Shown here piece by piece: positions 17,614-28,650 of a stretch of 64,000 nucleotides of DNA. Positions within the stretch are counted from its first letter, which is position 1; each line of letters opens with the position of its first letter. Below the pieces are notes generated by a model. The model saw only the letters and a program-made list of their open reading frames with translations. It was not told where the DNA came from and did no database searches. The stretch covers positions 1 through 64,000 of the forward strand of contig NZ_CABIKE010000001.1 in assembly GCF_902196135.1 (NCBI RefSeq), given 5' to 3'. The stretch is from Helicobacter suis (lineage in GTDB: Bacteria > Campylobacterota > Campylobacteria > Campylobacterales > Helicobacteraceae). The translations under genes and the position numbers were made by a program.

Positions 17614-18705
17614 TCAATCCAAAATCAGCTCTTGCACGAGTTCATGCACACTGATAATTTTTTCAATCCTATACCCATTAGCTCCCGTAAAATATAGGCC
17701 TTCTGTGCGATTACCTTGATGGGCACGGCCTAATCCATCGGCAATACAGTAGCCTACTTTTCTAGCCTCCTCACCGCGGTTACAAGGACTTACACAGTTA
17801 CTCACACAAGCAATTCTAGGCGCATTACCCTCTTTAATGCGCTCAAGTACACCAGTGTTAATAGCACGGGCTGGATAGCCTACGGGGGATTTGATGAGTA
17901 CAATATCCTCTTTCTTCAAAGAGGGTAGAATCTGCGCATAGACTTTAGCATCACATTCTTTGGTGCCCAAAAAGCGCGTGGCCATTTGTACCCCACTTGC
18001 ACCCAAAGAGAGCATTTTATTAATGTCTTTACGATCCCAAATACCCCCGGCTGCGATAATAGGGATATTCCCCCATTCTTTGCTAGCCTCTACAATGCCG
18101 GGGACTAAATTTTCTAACTGGAATTCCTCTTTAAAACAATCCTCGTATTTAAACCCCTGATGTCCCCCACTTAAAGGGCCCTCTACAATCACCGCATCCG
18201 GGATTTTTTTATAACGCGCACTCCAGCGTTTACAAATAATGTGCAAAGCCTTAATAGAGGAGATGATAGGTACAAGGGCTACGCTGGGAAAATCTTTGGT
18301 AAATTCGGGCATGTTAGTGGGTAGCCCGGCTCCGGTAATAATTACATTAGCCCCCGCTTCGCAAGCATCGCGCACCACCCGCCCGTATTCATTAATCGCA
18401 TGCAAGATATTAGCCCCTAGCGGATTAGACCCACAGATTTTACGGGCATTTTTAAAGATTTCTATCAAAGCCTGCTTGGAGTAAAAATTAAGAGCCTCAA
18501 AAGGCTTTTTGGCTACGATTTTTTCTACAAAGCGCATGTTTTTATAATAACCCGTGCCTACGGCTGAGATCACACCTAAAATCCCTTCTTTAGCGGCATT
18601 CCCGGCTAGTTCATCCCAGCTAATTCCAACCCCCATGCCCCCTTGAAAAATGGGGTATTTAAGAATGTGTTTACCGATTTTAAGCGGTTTGAGTGTGGAG
18701 ATCAT
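17614..18705 (-). CDS. Nitronate monooxygenase / FabK-like FMN protein
   Basis: A 363-residue FMN-dependent TIM-barrel protein of the nitronate monooxygenase / enoyl-ACP reductase II family. Signatures are YPIFQGGMGVGISWDELA at the N-terminus, VIVEGPLSGGHQG, and the phosphate-binding IIAAGGIWDRKDINKMLSLGA near residue 220. A cysteine-rich stretch (CVSNCVSPCNRG, then GYCIADG) is unusual for FabK and resembles the H. pylori protein HP0773. It lies between tyrS (10 bp) and amiA (4 bp). The true substrate is uncertain. Confidence 0.8.
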   Translation of the reverse strand: MISTLKPLKIGKHILKYPIFQGGMGVGISWDELAGNAAKEGILGVISAVGTGYYKNMRFVEKIVAKKPFEALNFYSKQALIEIFKNARKICGSNPLGANILHAINEYGRVVRDACEAGANVIITGAGLPTNMPEFTKDFPSVALVPIISSIKALHIICKRWSARYKKIPDAVIVEGPLSGGHQGFKYEDCFKEEFQLENLVPGIVEASKEWGNIPIIAAGGIWDRKDINKMLSLGASGVQMATRFLGTKECDAKVYAQILPSLKKEDIVLIKSPVGYPARAINTGVLERIKEGNAPRIACVSNCVSPCNRGEEARKVGYCIADGLGRAHQGNRTEGLYFTGANGYRIEKIISVHELVQELILD

Positions 18706-18714
18706 GTACGCTCT

Positions 18715-19920
18715 TTAGGCAATGATAGCCCGTATAAATTTTCTCTTGCCCACTTGCACAACATAGCTCCCTTTAGAAAATTGGTACTGTTCATCTAAGA
18801 TCACAACTTGATTAATACGCACTCCACCAGCTTTAATATCCCGTCTAGCCTGTGAGGTTGAAGGGCTTAGCCCCGCATTTTTAAGCAGTGCCGCAATCCA
18901 AACCCCTTCGCTAAATTGCATCTGTATAAGCTCGCTAGGGATTTGTTTATGGCTGATGCGATCAAATTCTGCTTTGGCTTCTTGAGCCTGTTTTAAAGAG
19001 TGTAAACGGGTTGTGATTTCTAGGGCTAGTTCTTCTTTGATTGCTTTAGGGTGTAATTTTTCTTCTTGTACGCCTTGTTTTAAAAGGGCGATTTGTTGGC
19101 TTGTTTGTGCGCTTAAAAGCTCGTAATAACGCCACATCAAATCATCGCTAATGCTTAGCAGTTTGGCATACATCTCTTTTGGATTCTCATTTATACCAAT
19201 ATAATTACCCAAACTCTTGCTCATCTTATGCACCCCATCAAGTCCTTCAAGTAAGGGCATGGTCAACACGCTTTGTTCCTTAGAAAGCCCATAAGATCGC
19301 TGTAAAAACCGCCCCACCAATAAATTAAACTTTTGATCATTACCCCCTAATTCTATATCACATTCTAAAGCCACCGAGTCATAACCTTGTAAAAGCGGAT
19401 ACATGAACTCCACCACGCTAATGGGCTTATTCTCTTTATAGCGTTTCTCAAAATCATCGCGCTCAAGCATTCTAGCTACTGAGAATTTAGAAGTCAAGAC
19501 AAGCAACCCTTCTGCCCCTAGTGGCTTTAACCATGCACTATTAAAACACACATCGGTTAAATCTGGATCTAGAATTTTAAACACTTGTTCTTTATAAGTC
19601 TTGGCATTTTCTAACACCTCCTCAAAGCTTAAAATCTTGCGCGTTTCGCTCTTGCCACTAGGATCGCCTATAGTAGCGGTAAAATCCCCGATTACAAACT
19701 GCACCCGTGCGCCGTGTTTTTGCAAAGTAGCTAGTTTATTAAGTAAAACCATATGCCCTAAATGCAAATCTGGAGCGGTGGGGTCAAATCCGGCCTTAGC
19801 GCTGAAACGATTACCTGTGTTATAAAATCTCTCTACAAGGCTTTGTAAATATTCTAAGCCAATGCATTCTCCCATGCCCCTTGTGATGTCTGCCATAGCG
19901 TGTTTGAGTTCCATTTGCAT
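18715..19920 (-). CDS. tyrS: Tyrosyl-tRNA synthetase
   Basis: A class I aminoacyl-tRNA synthetase charging tRNA-Tyr. The HIGH-type motif is DLHLGHMVLLNKL near residue 50, the KMSKS loop is HKMSKSLGN near residue 230, and the C-terminal S4 RNA-binding domain follows (SQARRDIKAGGVRIN). Length 401 aa is normal. A second ATG two codons downstream is better spaced from AAAGG. It is 3 bp from spoT in the same operon, matching H. pylori order. Confidence 0.95.
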   Translation of the reverse strand: MQMELKHAMADITRGMGECIGLEYLQSLVERFYNTGNRFSAKAGFDPTAPDLHLGHMVLLNKLATLQKHGARVQFVIGDFTATIGDPSGKSETRKILSFEEVLENAKTYKEQVFKILDPDLTDVCFNSAWLKPLGAEGLLVLTSKFSVARMLERDDFEKRYKENKPISVVEFMYPLLQGYDSVALECDIELGGNDQKFNLLVGRFLQRSYGLSKEQSVLTMPLLEGLDGVHKMSKSLGNYIGINENPKEMYAKLLSISDDLMWRYYELLSAQTSQQIALLKQGVQEEKLHPKAIKEELALEITTRLHSLKQAQEAKAEFDRISHKQIPSELIQMQFSEGVWIAALLKNAGLSPSTSQARRDIKAGGVRINQVVILDEQYQFSKGSYVVQVGKRKFIRAIIA

Positions 19921-19923
19921 CCT

Positions 19924-22242
19924 TTAATCCTGATAAGCGTCTTTAAGACTGGAAAATTCCCCTAGTCTTTCTTGATACTTGCGCATGACAATATCCTTAA
20001 ACGCCCTCACTTCTTTAGCATTGTATTCAAATAGAATTTCACAATGGGAGGAAAAATTATCCCGGTAACCGCGGTAGTGGACTCCCACAATATGGCAATC
20101 GTTTTTGATTAAAAAAGTTAGAAGATGCAACAATGCTTCTTTTGTGTTGCTAACATGGATAATAATTTTATAAATCTCTTTACTTCTCTTGCTCCACTCA
20201 ATAAAAACCATAGGCAAACCAAGATCAATATCTAGCCCGCCTTGTTTGCATAGTTTATGGTGTACCACAACCTTATGATCTTTATAATTTGGCATGATAG
20301 CCATAATTTCATCTTGGTATTTAGGGTGGCAACAATCATTAAACACCACCTGTTTAACATGCACATGGGGATTTGTATAGATAATGAAATTTTCTAAATC
20401 ACATCTTTTAAGCCCAACAGAGGGCAAAGGCCTATTTAAAATCCGTGTGAAGCGAAACTGCATTAAATTTTTCATCACAAAGCCAAAAAGGCGTTGTTCG
20501 CTCCGTGTGTGCTGTGCTATCTGCGGGACCTTTGCTTGGATTTCTTCAACTAATTTTCTCACCCCATCAATGCTTTTCATCGCCTCACTCAAACTACACT
20601 CCACCCCATGCTCGGCTAACTTTTTTTCAAAGAGCAAATACTGCTTAGCCCCCATATCAGCCTCAAAAATCGGGGATTCAAAAATGGAGTTGAGGATATT
20701 AATCATGCTTTTAGAGTCAATCTCTTTAATTTGGTTTTTGCGCTGGAGTTTAAGATGGCTTTTGGCCCTAGAAGTGCGTAGCTGGTTAATCCAAGTAAAG
20801 CGCGGGATACTCTTTTTACCCTTAATAATTTTAACCACATCGCCACTTCTGAGTTCTTGATTAAGCAAGGCTTTTTTATTATTCACAAAAGCCTCTTTAG
20901 CCTTATCGCCTAATTCGCTATGAATCATATAGGCAAAATCTAAAACAATAGCCCCAGCTGGTAAAGTGTAATTATCCCCACTGGGTGAAAAGACCGTGAT
21001 GTCCTCGCGGTATAAATCATTTTGTACTAAATCATAAAATTCTCTAGGATTGTCTTTATTATCCTCGCTTTGGTATTTAAGGTTGTGTAGCCATTTAAGA
21101 CTCTCTGGCTCTGCGCCTCCGGCTTTATACTTCCAATGCGCTGAATTGCCATACTCTGCGCCCATGTGCATATCAAAGGTGCGGATTTGTACCTCATAAA
21201 TGGAGGATTCATCAAAAATAGTGGTGTGTATGGTTTGGTAGCCATTTTCCTTAGGCAAAGCAATGTGATCCTTAAAACGCGAAACAATGGGTTTAAAACG
21301 CAAATGTACAATGCCCAAGATTTTATAGCATTCTAAAGGTGTATGCACCAAAACACGGACTGCCATTAAATCTAAAATTTCATCTTTATTCACCGCTCCC
21401 TTGCGCTGCATTTTTAAAAAGATAGAATAAGGGCGTTTAATACGGGTGGTGATTTGAAAATCTGTTTCTAAAAACCCAGCTTCAAAAAACATTTTTTCAA
21501 GCTTGCTAGCAAATTGATTAAGCTTAAGGGAAAGGGCTTGTTTGCTTTTGTTTAAATAAGACTGGATACTTTGATATTCTTGAGGGTAAATATAATAAAA
21601 ACTTTTATCTTCTAATTCGTTTTTAATAGAGGACATGCCCAAACGGCTAGCAATGGGGGCATAAACGGCCAAAGTTTCTTTAGAGATGCGGATTTGTTTA
21701 TCCCGACTCAAAGCATCAAGAGTTAAAATATTGTGTAACCGGTCGCTAATTTTAACCACCAAAGCCCTAGGATCTTTAATAGCACTCACTAGAATTTTTC
21801 TAAAAGTAAGAGCAGAAGTTACAAGTCTAGGGTTTTGGGGATCAAAAGCTAGCTCTTCTTTGCGGATTTCTGTAATTTTAGTCAAGGCATCTACTAAATT
21901 GGCTACATCTTCTCCAAAGAGTTCTACAATTTGTCCAATTTCACATGGTGTATCCTCCACCACATCGTGCAATAAAGAAGCACAAATCATTGCCTCATCG
22001 CCCCCACAAAAGGCCACAATACAAGCCACACAAATAGGATGCGTGATATAAGGGCCTCCTCCCTTTCGCATTTGTCCTTGGTGGTAGTGCGTGGCTAGAT
22101 CGAGTGCTTGGGCGATCTTGGGAGTGATAGAGGTGGTGTTTTTTAAAACATCAATAGCTTCACTGGGCCCAGAAACTTCCTTAAGCAGTTCTAGAATTTC
22201 AAGCAGACCACCATAAGGATGAGTCTTAGTATCTTTCATCAA
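19924..22242 (-). CDS. spoT: Bifunctional (p)ppGpp synthetase/hydrolase
   Basis: The single RSH enzyme of Helicobacter, controlling the stringent and stationary-phase response. Domains in order: HD hydrolase (HYHQGQMRKGGGPYITHP, LLHDVVEDTPCEIG), RelA/SpoT synthetase (MAVRVLVHTPLECYKILG, ENGYQTIHT), TGS (DITVFSPSGDNYTLPAGA) and a C-terminal ACT-like domain (YKIIIHVSNTKEALLHLLTF). The 772-residue length fits. It overlaps the end of rpoZ by 17 bp, as in the classical rpoZ-spoT operon. Confidence 0.95.
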   Translation of the reverse strand: MMKDTKTHPYGGLLEILELLKEVSGPSEAIDVLKNTTSITPKIAQALDLATHYHQGQMRKGGGPYITHPICVACIVAFCGGDEAMICASLLHDVVEDTPCEIGQIVELFGEDVANLVDALTKITEIRKEELAFDPQNPRLVTSALTFRKILVSAIKDPRALVVKISDRLHNILTLDALSRDKQIRISKETLAVYAPIASRLGMSSIKNELEDKSFYYIYPQEYQSIQSYLNKSKQALSLKLNQFASKLEKMFFEAGFLETDFQITTRIKRPYSIFLKMQRKGAVNKDEILDLMAVRVLVHTPLECYKILGIVHLRFKPIVSRFKDHIALPKENGYQTIHTTIFDESSIYEVQIRTFDMHMGAEYGNSAHWKYKAGGAEPESLKWLHNLKYQSEDNKDNPREFYDLVQNDLYREDITVFSPSGDNYTLPAGAIVLDFAYMIHSELGDKAKEAFVNNKKALLNQELRSGDVVKIIKGKKSIPRFTWINQLRTSRAKSHLKLQRKNQIKEIDSKSMINILNSIFESPIFEADMGAKQYLLFEKKLAEHGVECSLSEAMKSIDGVRKLVEEIQAKVPQIAQHTRSEQRLFGFVMKNLMQFRFTRILNRPLPSVGLKRCDLENFIIYTNPHVHVKQVVFNDCCHPKYQDEIMAIMPNYKDHKVVVHHKLCKQGGLDIDLGLPMVFIEWSKRSKEIYKIIIHVSNTKEALLHLLTFLIKNDCHIVGVHYRGYRDNFSSHCEILFEYNAKEVRAFKDIVMRKYQERLGEFSSLKDAYQD

Positions 22243-22441
22243 TGCGATCTAGACTAATTTTTCCCTCTGCAATTTCAAGAATAGCAATATCTGTTGGTTT
22301 ATGGGTTTTAATATCCATCGCCACTAAAGGCCTTGTACCCGCTCCTAGTTGTCTAACCCGAGAAAAGATGAGGTTAGATAAAATATAGCGATCTCCATTA
22401 ACTCTTTCTAGTGCCTTAGCTACAATTTCTTCTGTTCTCAA
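22226..22441 (-). CDS. rpoZ: RNA polymerase omega subunit
   Basis: The 71-residue omega subunit helps assemble RNA polymerase and is part of the ppGpp-binding site. The conserved N-terminal pattern is visible: RTEEIVAKAL, then RYILSNLIFSRVRQLGAG and HKPTDIAILEIAEGKI. It sits between pyrH and spoT, an arrangement conserved in H. pylori. The start has AAAGGA upstream. Confidence 0.92.
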   Translation of the reverse strand: MRTEEIVAKALERVNGDRYILSNLIFSRVRQLGAGTRPLVAMDIKTHKPTDIAILEIAEGKISLDRIDERY

Positions 22442-22465
22442 ATGTGTCCTTTATGATTGGGTTAT

Positions 22466-23200
<735 letters not shown>

Positions 23201-23230
23201 TTACCTTTGTGAATACTAGACAAGGGCGCT

Positions 23231-23236
23231 ATTGTA
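23231..23236 (-). promoter_or_regulatory. Probable promoter of the pyrH-rpoZ-spoT-tyrS operon
   Basis: TACAAT within TGTTGTACAATAGCG on the minus strand lies about 40 bases before the pyrH ATG, between bioA and pyrH. The genes that follow are too tightly packed to need other promoters, so this may serve the run to amiA. Confidence 0.4.
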
Positions 23237-23248
23237 CAACAAGGATGC

Positions 23249-24553
23249 TTAAGTTTGAATCAACTCTAAAACAACCTCTCTTATGGTCTGCATAGCCTTT
23301 TGTACCTGCTCTTGTGTGATAGTGTAGGCGGGCATGAAATAAATAGTATTGTTAAGAGGCCGCAATAACAAGCCCTTTTGTAAAGCCCTTTGAAAGATCG
23401 CTAAACTTAAGCGTAAATCTTTAGTATAGCCCTCTAATTCAAAGGCAAAAACCATGCCACAAGCGCGCAAATTAACCACACCCTTAAGCCCTGCTAAATA
23501 CTCTTGCATAATCGCTTGAATTGCTAAACTTAGTTCTTGGTTTTTTACAACCACGCCCTCTTGTTCAAAAAGATCAAGCGTAGCATTAGCACACGCACAG
23601 GCTAAAGCGTTGCCTGTGTAGCTATGGGAGTGGAGAAAGTTTTGATTATTAGCATAGGGGGCGTAAAACTGGTGATAAATGCTATCTGTGGTTAAAAGCA
23701 CGGCCAAAGGCAAATACCCCCCAGAAATGCCTTTAGAGAGGCATAAAAAATCCGGTTTAACCCCGCATTGTTCAAAGGCAAACATGCTCCCTGTGCGCCC
23801 AAAGCCCACCGCGATTTCATCAAAGATCACATGAATACCCCTTTCTTGGCACATGCGCGTAGCTTTTTTAACATAGTCAGCGCTATAAAAATGCATGCAG
23901 CCGGCACACTGAATCAAAGGTTCTAAAATAAAGGCACTGATGCGGGTGTGGTGTTGATCTAAAATACGCTCTAAGGCTTGCAAGGCTTTAGGAATATCTT
24001 CTGTATTTTTAGGTACGGGGGTTTGTAAATGCGTGCAAAAAAGCGGGCTATAAGTATCCTTATAAAGCCCAACACCTCCCACACTTAAGGCCCCTAGAGT
24101 TTCGCCATGGTAGCCATTTTGCAAAGAGAGAAATATTTCTCTTATCTCTCCTTTTAAAAGGTGGCTATGATAACTCATTTTCAAGGCCACTTCCACACAA
24201 GAAGAGCCATTATCCGCATAAAAACACTTATCAAAGCCACTTAAAATACAAAGCCGTTTGGATAGTGTAATAATTTGGGGGTGGGTGAGGCCAGCAAGCA
24301 GTACATGGGCAAAACTCTCTATTTGCTCTTTGAGTTTGGCATTGATATAGGGGTGATTATGCCCAAAGAGATTAACCCACCAGCTACTAATCCCGTCTAA
24401 ATAGCGCTTATTCTCAAAATCATAAAGATAAACCCCTTTTGCTCTTTGAATAGGCAAAAGAGGGAGGTCTTTATAATCATGCATTTGGCTACAAGGATGC
24501 CAAATATGAGCTACATCTAGAGTATTCCAATAAGCATTGTTATAAATATCCAT
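23249..24553 (-). CDS. bioA: Adenosylmethionine-8-amino-7-oxononanoate aminotransferase
   Basis: A PLP-dependent class III aminotransferase that converts KAPA to DAPA in biotin synthesis with S-adenosylmethionine as amino donor. The N-terminal [12 protein letters not shown] and [15 protein letters not shown] are typical of BioA. The PLP lysine is in [12 protein letters not shown], with the [12 protein letters not shown] motif before it. The 434-residue length is normal. It diverges from the foldase gene, as bioA does from HP0977 in H. pylori. Confidence 0.93.
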   Translation of the reverse strand: MDIYNNAYWNTLDVAHIWHPCSQMHDYKDLPLLPIQRAKGVYLYDFENKRYLDGISSWWVNLFGHNHPYINAKLKEQIESFAHVLLAGLTHPQIITLSKRLCILSGFDKCFYADNGSSCVEVALKMSYHSHLLKGEIREIFLSLQNGYHGETLGALSVGGVGLYKDTYSPLFCTHLQTPVPKNTEDIPKALQALERILDQHHTRISAFILEPLIQCAGCMHFYSADYVKKATRMCQERGIHVIFDEIAVGFGRTGSMFAFEQCGVKPDFLCLSKGISGGYLPLAVLLTTDSIYHQFYAPYANNQNFLHSHSYTGNALACACANATLDLFEQEGVVVKNQELSLAIQAIMQEYLAGLKGVVNLRACGMVFAFELEGYTKDLRLSLAIFQRALQKGLLLRPLNNTIYFMPAYTITQEQVQKAMQTIREVVLELIQT

Positions 24554-24620
24554 AAAACTTCTTTAAACCATTTTATCTAAAAGATTAACAATACAAAGCA
24601 AGATTTTAGCTAGTTTAAAA

Positions 24621-24626
24621 TATAAT
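24621..24626 (+). promoter_or_regulatory. Probable promoter of the foldase-ftsA-ftsZ genes
   Basis: A perfect TATAAT in TTTAAAATATAATAAAAG, about 46 bases before the foldase ATG, in the divergent region shared with bioA. Confidence 0.5.
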
Positions 24627-24671
24627 AAAAGCTTATAGACAAATCGCGTACGCTAGAGGATTTAAATCCCC

Positions 24672-26117
24672 ATGATCTCATGGATGCAAAAGCATAAGAA
24701 ATATTTAGTTGTTACGATTTGGGTCAGCACGATCGCTTTTGTGGCGGCTGGCATGATTGGCTGGGGGCAGTATAGTTTTTCTATGGCTAATGGGAATGTG
24801 GCTAAAGTGGGTCGCGTACTGATTAGTGAGGAGGAATTAGACAGGGAGCATAGACGGCTTTTAGATATTTATAGCCAGTCTATCCCTAATTTTAAAGATT
24901 TGAGTGAAAAAGAGGTGAAAGCATTAGGCCTTGAACACAACGCGCTTACTCTTTTAATTAACCAAGCTTTGCTCAAAAATCTAGCGCTAGATTTGGGTTT
25001 AGGGGTGAGTGGGTCTGAGGTGATAGCAGAAATTCAAAAGAGTACGGCGTTTCAAAATGAGGGGCATTTTGATGAGGCTTTGTATAAAAAAATACTCCAA
25101 GAAAACCACTACCGCCCTAGCGCCTTTGAGGAAGGGATTAAAAATGCCCTGCTTTTACAAAAAATTTCAGCTCTCTTCCCTCAGGCTATCACTCCTTTAG
25201 AAGAAGAATCTTTCTTATGGCCTTTAAAATTACAGGATCAAGTACGCATTGAGGTTTTAGAACCTAAAGAGGTGGTGGTTACGCAACAAGCCCTTAAGGA
25301 TTATTATGACCAGCACAAAAACACCTATAAAAAACCCCCTAGCTACACTCTAGCTGCCTTGCACATCACAGATACAGATATAGAGCCTGCTAAACAAGAG
25401 CAGTTACGAGCTTACTATGAGAAAAACAAACAGGTTTACACTTTACAGGGTAAAGTACAAGATTTCATGCAAGTTAAAACAAAAGTTAACCATGATTATC
25501 TCCAAGAAAAGACAAGAGATTTAGCTTTGCAAAAATACCTAGCGCTTAAAAATAACACTTTTAAACCCGCTACTGAGGTGATAACCAAATTACCCTACCC
25601 AGCAGAAATTGCCACTAAAATAGAAACGATGCGCCCGGGGGAGGTACTCAAGCCACAAAAGTATAAAGACGGCTGGTTGGTTGTTAAACTTGTTAGCAAA
25701 CAAGCTAATCAACTCCAAAGTTTTGAGGAGGCTAAAGAAGAGGTGCGCATAGCTGTGGTAGAACAAGAGCAAAGAAAATGGCTAAAGCAAGAGGCATCTA
25801 AACAACTTTCTTACTTTAAAGGAGATGATATTGGTTTCTTATCGCTTGATTTTAAAGGCAATATCCATGATTTAGGAGAACAATCCTCTAAGGAGTTGGT
25901 GGGTTATATCTTCAAACACCCCTACAAAGAAGGTTTTGTGATTTTAAAAGGACCTAAGGCTGTGCTTTATCGTGTTTACTCCCAAGATTTTAAACACCCT
26001 ATCCCTAATTCTAAGGATTTTAAACAGGTTGTGAGTAATCTTAAAACCCAAGCCTTTGATGCGATGTTAGTGGCTATGCTCAAACAACGCTATCAAGTGC
26101 ATGTTTATGCCAAGTAG
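24672..26117 (+). CDS. PpiD/SurA-like peptidyl-prolyl isomerase, membrane-anchored
   Basis: A 481-residue periplasmic chaperone. A single N-terminal anchor (about residues 11-33, YLVVTIWVSTIAFVAAGMIG) is followed by a SurA_N_3-type region (GRVLISEEELDREHRRLLD, GLEHNALTLLINQALL) and a weak parvulin-like segment (LKPQKYKDGWLVVKLVSKQA). This is the PpiD layout. It probably assists folding of exported proteins. H. pylori has the same gene upstream of ftsA-ftsZ (HP0977). The gap to ftsA is 9 bp, so the genes are probably co-transcribed. Confidence 0.82.
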   Translation: MISWMQKHKKYLVVTIWVSTIAFVAAGMIGWGQYSFSMANGNVAKVGRVLISEEELDREHRRLLDIYSQSIPNFKDLSEKEVKALGLEHNALTLLINQALLKNLALDLGLGVSGSEVIAEIQKSTAFQNEGHFDEALYKKILQENHYRPSAFEEGIKNALLLQKISALFPQAITPLEEESFLWPLKLQDQVRIEVLEPKEVVVTQQALKDYYDQHKNTYKKPPSYTLAALHITDTDIEPAKQEQLRAYYEKNKQVYTLQGKVQDFMQVKTKVNHDYLQEKTRDLALQKYLALKNNTFKPATEVITKLPYPAEIATKIETMRPGEVLKPQKYKDGWLVVKLVSKQANQLQSFEEAKEEVRIAVVEQEQRKWLKQEASKQLSYFKGDDIGFLSLDFKGNIHDLGEQSSKELVGYIFKHPYKEGFVILKGPKAVLYRVYSQDFKHPIPNSKDFKQVVSNLKTQAFDAMLVAMLKQRYQVHVYAK

Positions 26118-26126
26118 GGGTGTGTT

Positions 26127-27512
26127 TTGAATCCGATTATTCTTGGTGTAGATATTGGTTCTAGTAAGATTTGTGCCATTATCGCTGAGATCAAAGAGGG
26201 GACACCCCAAGTAATTGGCGTGAGTGTGCATAAATCTGAGGGGGTTAAAAAGGGCAATATTAGCAATATCAGCCAAGCGGGCGAAATTGTAAAAAGAGCC
26301 ATTGAAGATGCTAAACGCATGGCCGGGCTAAATTTTGTTGAAAAGGCTATCGTTTCTATCTCTGGGGCATGTACTCAAAGTGTGAATAGTTCCGGGCTTA
26401 TCAATGTTCCTAATAATGAAATCACGCTTAAAGAGATCAACCGCGTTTTAGATACAGCTCTGCATAGTGCTCATATCCCTACTGGTTATGAAGTAATTCA
26501 TATCTTGCCCTATCAGTTTAAACTAGATAACCAAGATAATATTGAAGATCCTATGGGCATGAGTGGATCGCGTTTGGAAGTTTCTACCCATATTGTAACC
26601 GTGCAACGCAGTAGTCTAGAAAATTTGAGGCGGACCATCCAAATTGCGGGGGTAAAAATTGAAAATGTGGTTTTAAGCGCTTATGCCGCCTCTATTGCCG
26701 TGCTTAATGAAGATGATAAAGCTTTAGGTGTGGCATGTATTGATCTAGGCGGAGGGACTTGTAACATGATGGTTTATGGAGGTAGTTCTATGTGTTTTAA
26801 TAACTACCTTAATGTAGGATCAGAGCACATTAGAGACGATCTAGCCAGTATTTTAGAAGTGCCTTTAGGTGTTGCGGAGTATATCAAACGGCAGTATGGA
26901 AATCTCATTGCAGAGGAGAGCGATCAAGAAATTGAAGTGCCGGATATTTCCTCAGAAAATAAGAAAAACCGCCTTTCTTTAAAATTAGTACACGACATTA
27001 TCCGCGCGCGGGTGGTAGAAACTTTTGATGTGCTTAATCGCCGTTTAAAACAAAGCAACTTGCAAGATAGTATCCGTAGGGGAGTGGTGCTAACTGGGGG
27101 CATGACTCATGTAGAGGGAATTAGAAATGTCGCCTCAGTGATTTTTGGAAATATCCCTGTGCGCATCGCTAAGCCTGTTGAACTAAATGGTCTGTTTGAA
27201 GAATTAAAAGATCCAACTAGTTCGGTTGCCATTGGTTTAATTTTATATGGGGCGGGCAAACACACTAATTATGAAAAAGATTCAGAAAAAGTGATTCGTT
27301 ACAAAGAGAATAAACATACAGAATTGCCCTCTGCCTTTACCTATACCCAAGAGCGCAATTACATTGAAACCGATTTAACTAATCTAAAACACACCAACGA
27401 GGTAGAGAGTGTAAAGGAGAGAAAAAAAGATATAATGTATCCCCATAAAGAAGTACCTAAAAGAGGGGGATTTTTAGAGCGGATCAAGGAGTGGGGCTCT
27501 AAGTTATTTTAA
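26127..27512 (+). CDS. ftsA: Cell division protein FtsA
   Basis: An actin-like ATPase that tethers FtsZ filaments to the membrane. The N-terminal nucleotide-binding motif is ILGVDIGSSKICAIIAEI; the second phosphate loop is GVACIDLGGGTCNMMVY; the adenosine motif is GVVLTGGMTHVEGI. The C-terminal end GGFLERIKEWGSKLF is the amphipathic membrane-targeting helix. The start is TTG with AGGGG upstream. It precedes ftsZ by 10 bp. Length 461 aa is slightly long because of a charged linker before the C-terminal helix. Confidence 0.95.
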   Translation: MNPIILGVDIGSSKICAIIAEIKEGTPQVIGVSVHKSEGVKKGNISNISQAGEIVKRAIEDAKRMAGLNFVEKAIVSISGACTQSVNSSGLINVPNNEITLKEINRVLDTALHSAHIPTGYEVIHILPYQFKLDNQDNIEDPMGMSGSRLEVSTHIVTVQRSSLENLRRTIQIAGVKIENVVLSAYAASIAVLNEDDKALGVACIDLGGGTCNMMVYGGSSMCFNNYLNVGSEHIRDDLASILEVPLGVAEYIKRQYGNLIAEESDQEIEVPDISSENKKNRLSLKLVHDIIRARVVETFDVLNRRLKQSNLQDSIRRGVVLTGGMTHVEGIRNVASVIFGNIPVRIAKPVELNGLFEELKDPTSSVAIGLILYGAGKHTNYEKDSEKVIRYKENKHTELPSAFTYTQERNYIETDLTNLKHTNEVESVKERKKDIMYPHKEVPKRGGFLERIKEWGSKLF

Positions 27513-27522
27513 AGGAATAGTT

Positions 27523-28650
27523 GTGGCGTTAGAGGAAGATATAGGTGTAGAGGAAATTTTTGAAACCAATGGGGCTAAGATTGTCGTAATTGGCGTAGGG
27601 GGTGGGGGGTCAAATATGATTGCCCACCTGATTGCTACGGGTACTTACAAAGATATTACCCTAGTAGCGGCTAATACAGACGGGCAGGCGCTTAAGGCCT
27701 CCTGTGCAAAAAATAAAATCCGCTTGGGTGAGAAGATCACAGGCGGAAGGGGGGCGGGCATGAAGCCTGAGATTGGCAAACAAGCAGCCCAAGAGTGCGT
27801 AGAAGCCATTAAAGAAATGGTTACAGGTGCGGATCTGGTTTTTATTTCAGCCGGTTTAGGCGGAGGGACTGGCACGGGGGCTGCTCCGGTGATTGCCCAG
27901 ATTGCTAAAGATTCGGGGGCATTAACCGTTTCTGTAGTTACCAAACCCTTTAATTTTGAGGGTAAGAAGCGCGCTAAGATTGCTGAAGAAGGGCTAAAAG
28001 AACTTAAGGCCGTGAGTGATTCAATTGTTGTAATTCCTAATGAAAAATTAGTGGGTTATATTGATAAAAATGCAGGCATGCAAGATAGTTTTAAAGAGGT
28101 CAATAATGTCTTAGCTAAAGCGGTTAATGGCATCTCTAGCATGATCATTAACTACGGCGAAAACGACATTAATGTAGACTTTGCGGATTTAAAAACCGTG
28201 ATGAATCACCGCGGGTTAGCTTTAATGGGCATAGGTGAGGCTACCGGAGTGAATGCGGCCACTGTGGCGGTAGAAAATGCCATTGCCTCCCCGCTTTTTG
28301 ATAATGTATCCATTAATGGCGCGATGGGCGTACTCATTAACTTTGAATGCCACCCAGATTACCCGCTTTTAGAGATCACTAATTCGGTTTCTATTGTGGA
28401 GTCTATGGCAGATGATGATGCAGATATTATTTTTGGTAAATGCACCTCAGCTAACATGCCAACCGATCATGTAAAAGTTACCATTGTGGCTACTGGTTTT
28501 GAAAAGCCTACAGAAAATAAAGAGGAAAAAGTAGAATCTGCACCTAGTTTTTCTAAGGGTACTTTAGAGGGTCTGCGTTTGGCTAGTAATGGAGATTATG
28601 GGGATGTGGATTTAGATGTTCCTGCTTATTTGCGCCACCAAAAGGATTAA
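27523..28650 (+). CDS. ftsZ: Cell division GTPase FtsZ
   Basis: The tubulin homologue forming the Z-ring. The GTP-binding signature [13 protein letters not shown] is present, preceded by [15 protein letters not shown], with NTDGQAL and the T7 synergy loop [11 protein letters not shown]. The C-terminal conserved peptide is [11 protein letters not shown], which binds FtsA. The start is GTG with AAAGGA upstream. The stop shares bases with the convergent tgt stop (TTAA), leaving no spacer. Confidence 0.97.
   Translation: MALEEDIGVEEIFETNGAKIVVIGVGGGGSNMIAHLIATGTYKDITLVAANTDGQALKASCAKNKIRLGEKITGGRGAGMKPEIGKQAAQECVEAIKEMVTGADLVFISAGLGGGTGTGAAPVIAQIAKDSGALTVSVVTKPFNFEGKKRAKIAEEGLKELKAVSDSIVVIPNEKLVGYIDKNAGMQDSFKEVNNVLAKAVNGISSMIINYGENDINVDFADLKTVMNHRGLALMGIGEATGVNAATVAVENAIASPLFDNVSINGAMGVLINFECHPDYPLLEITNSVSIVESMADDDADIIFGKCTSANMPTDHVKVTIVATGFEKPTENKEEKVESAPSFSKGTLEGLRLASNGDYGDVDLDVPAYLRHQKD

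Noticed and set aside
17614..18705. Calling the NMO gene fabK (enoyl-ACP reductase)
   Set aside because: The fold is shared, but the cysteine-rich segment and overall pattern fit the nitronate monooxygenase branch as well; substrate cannot be decided from sequence.
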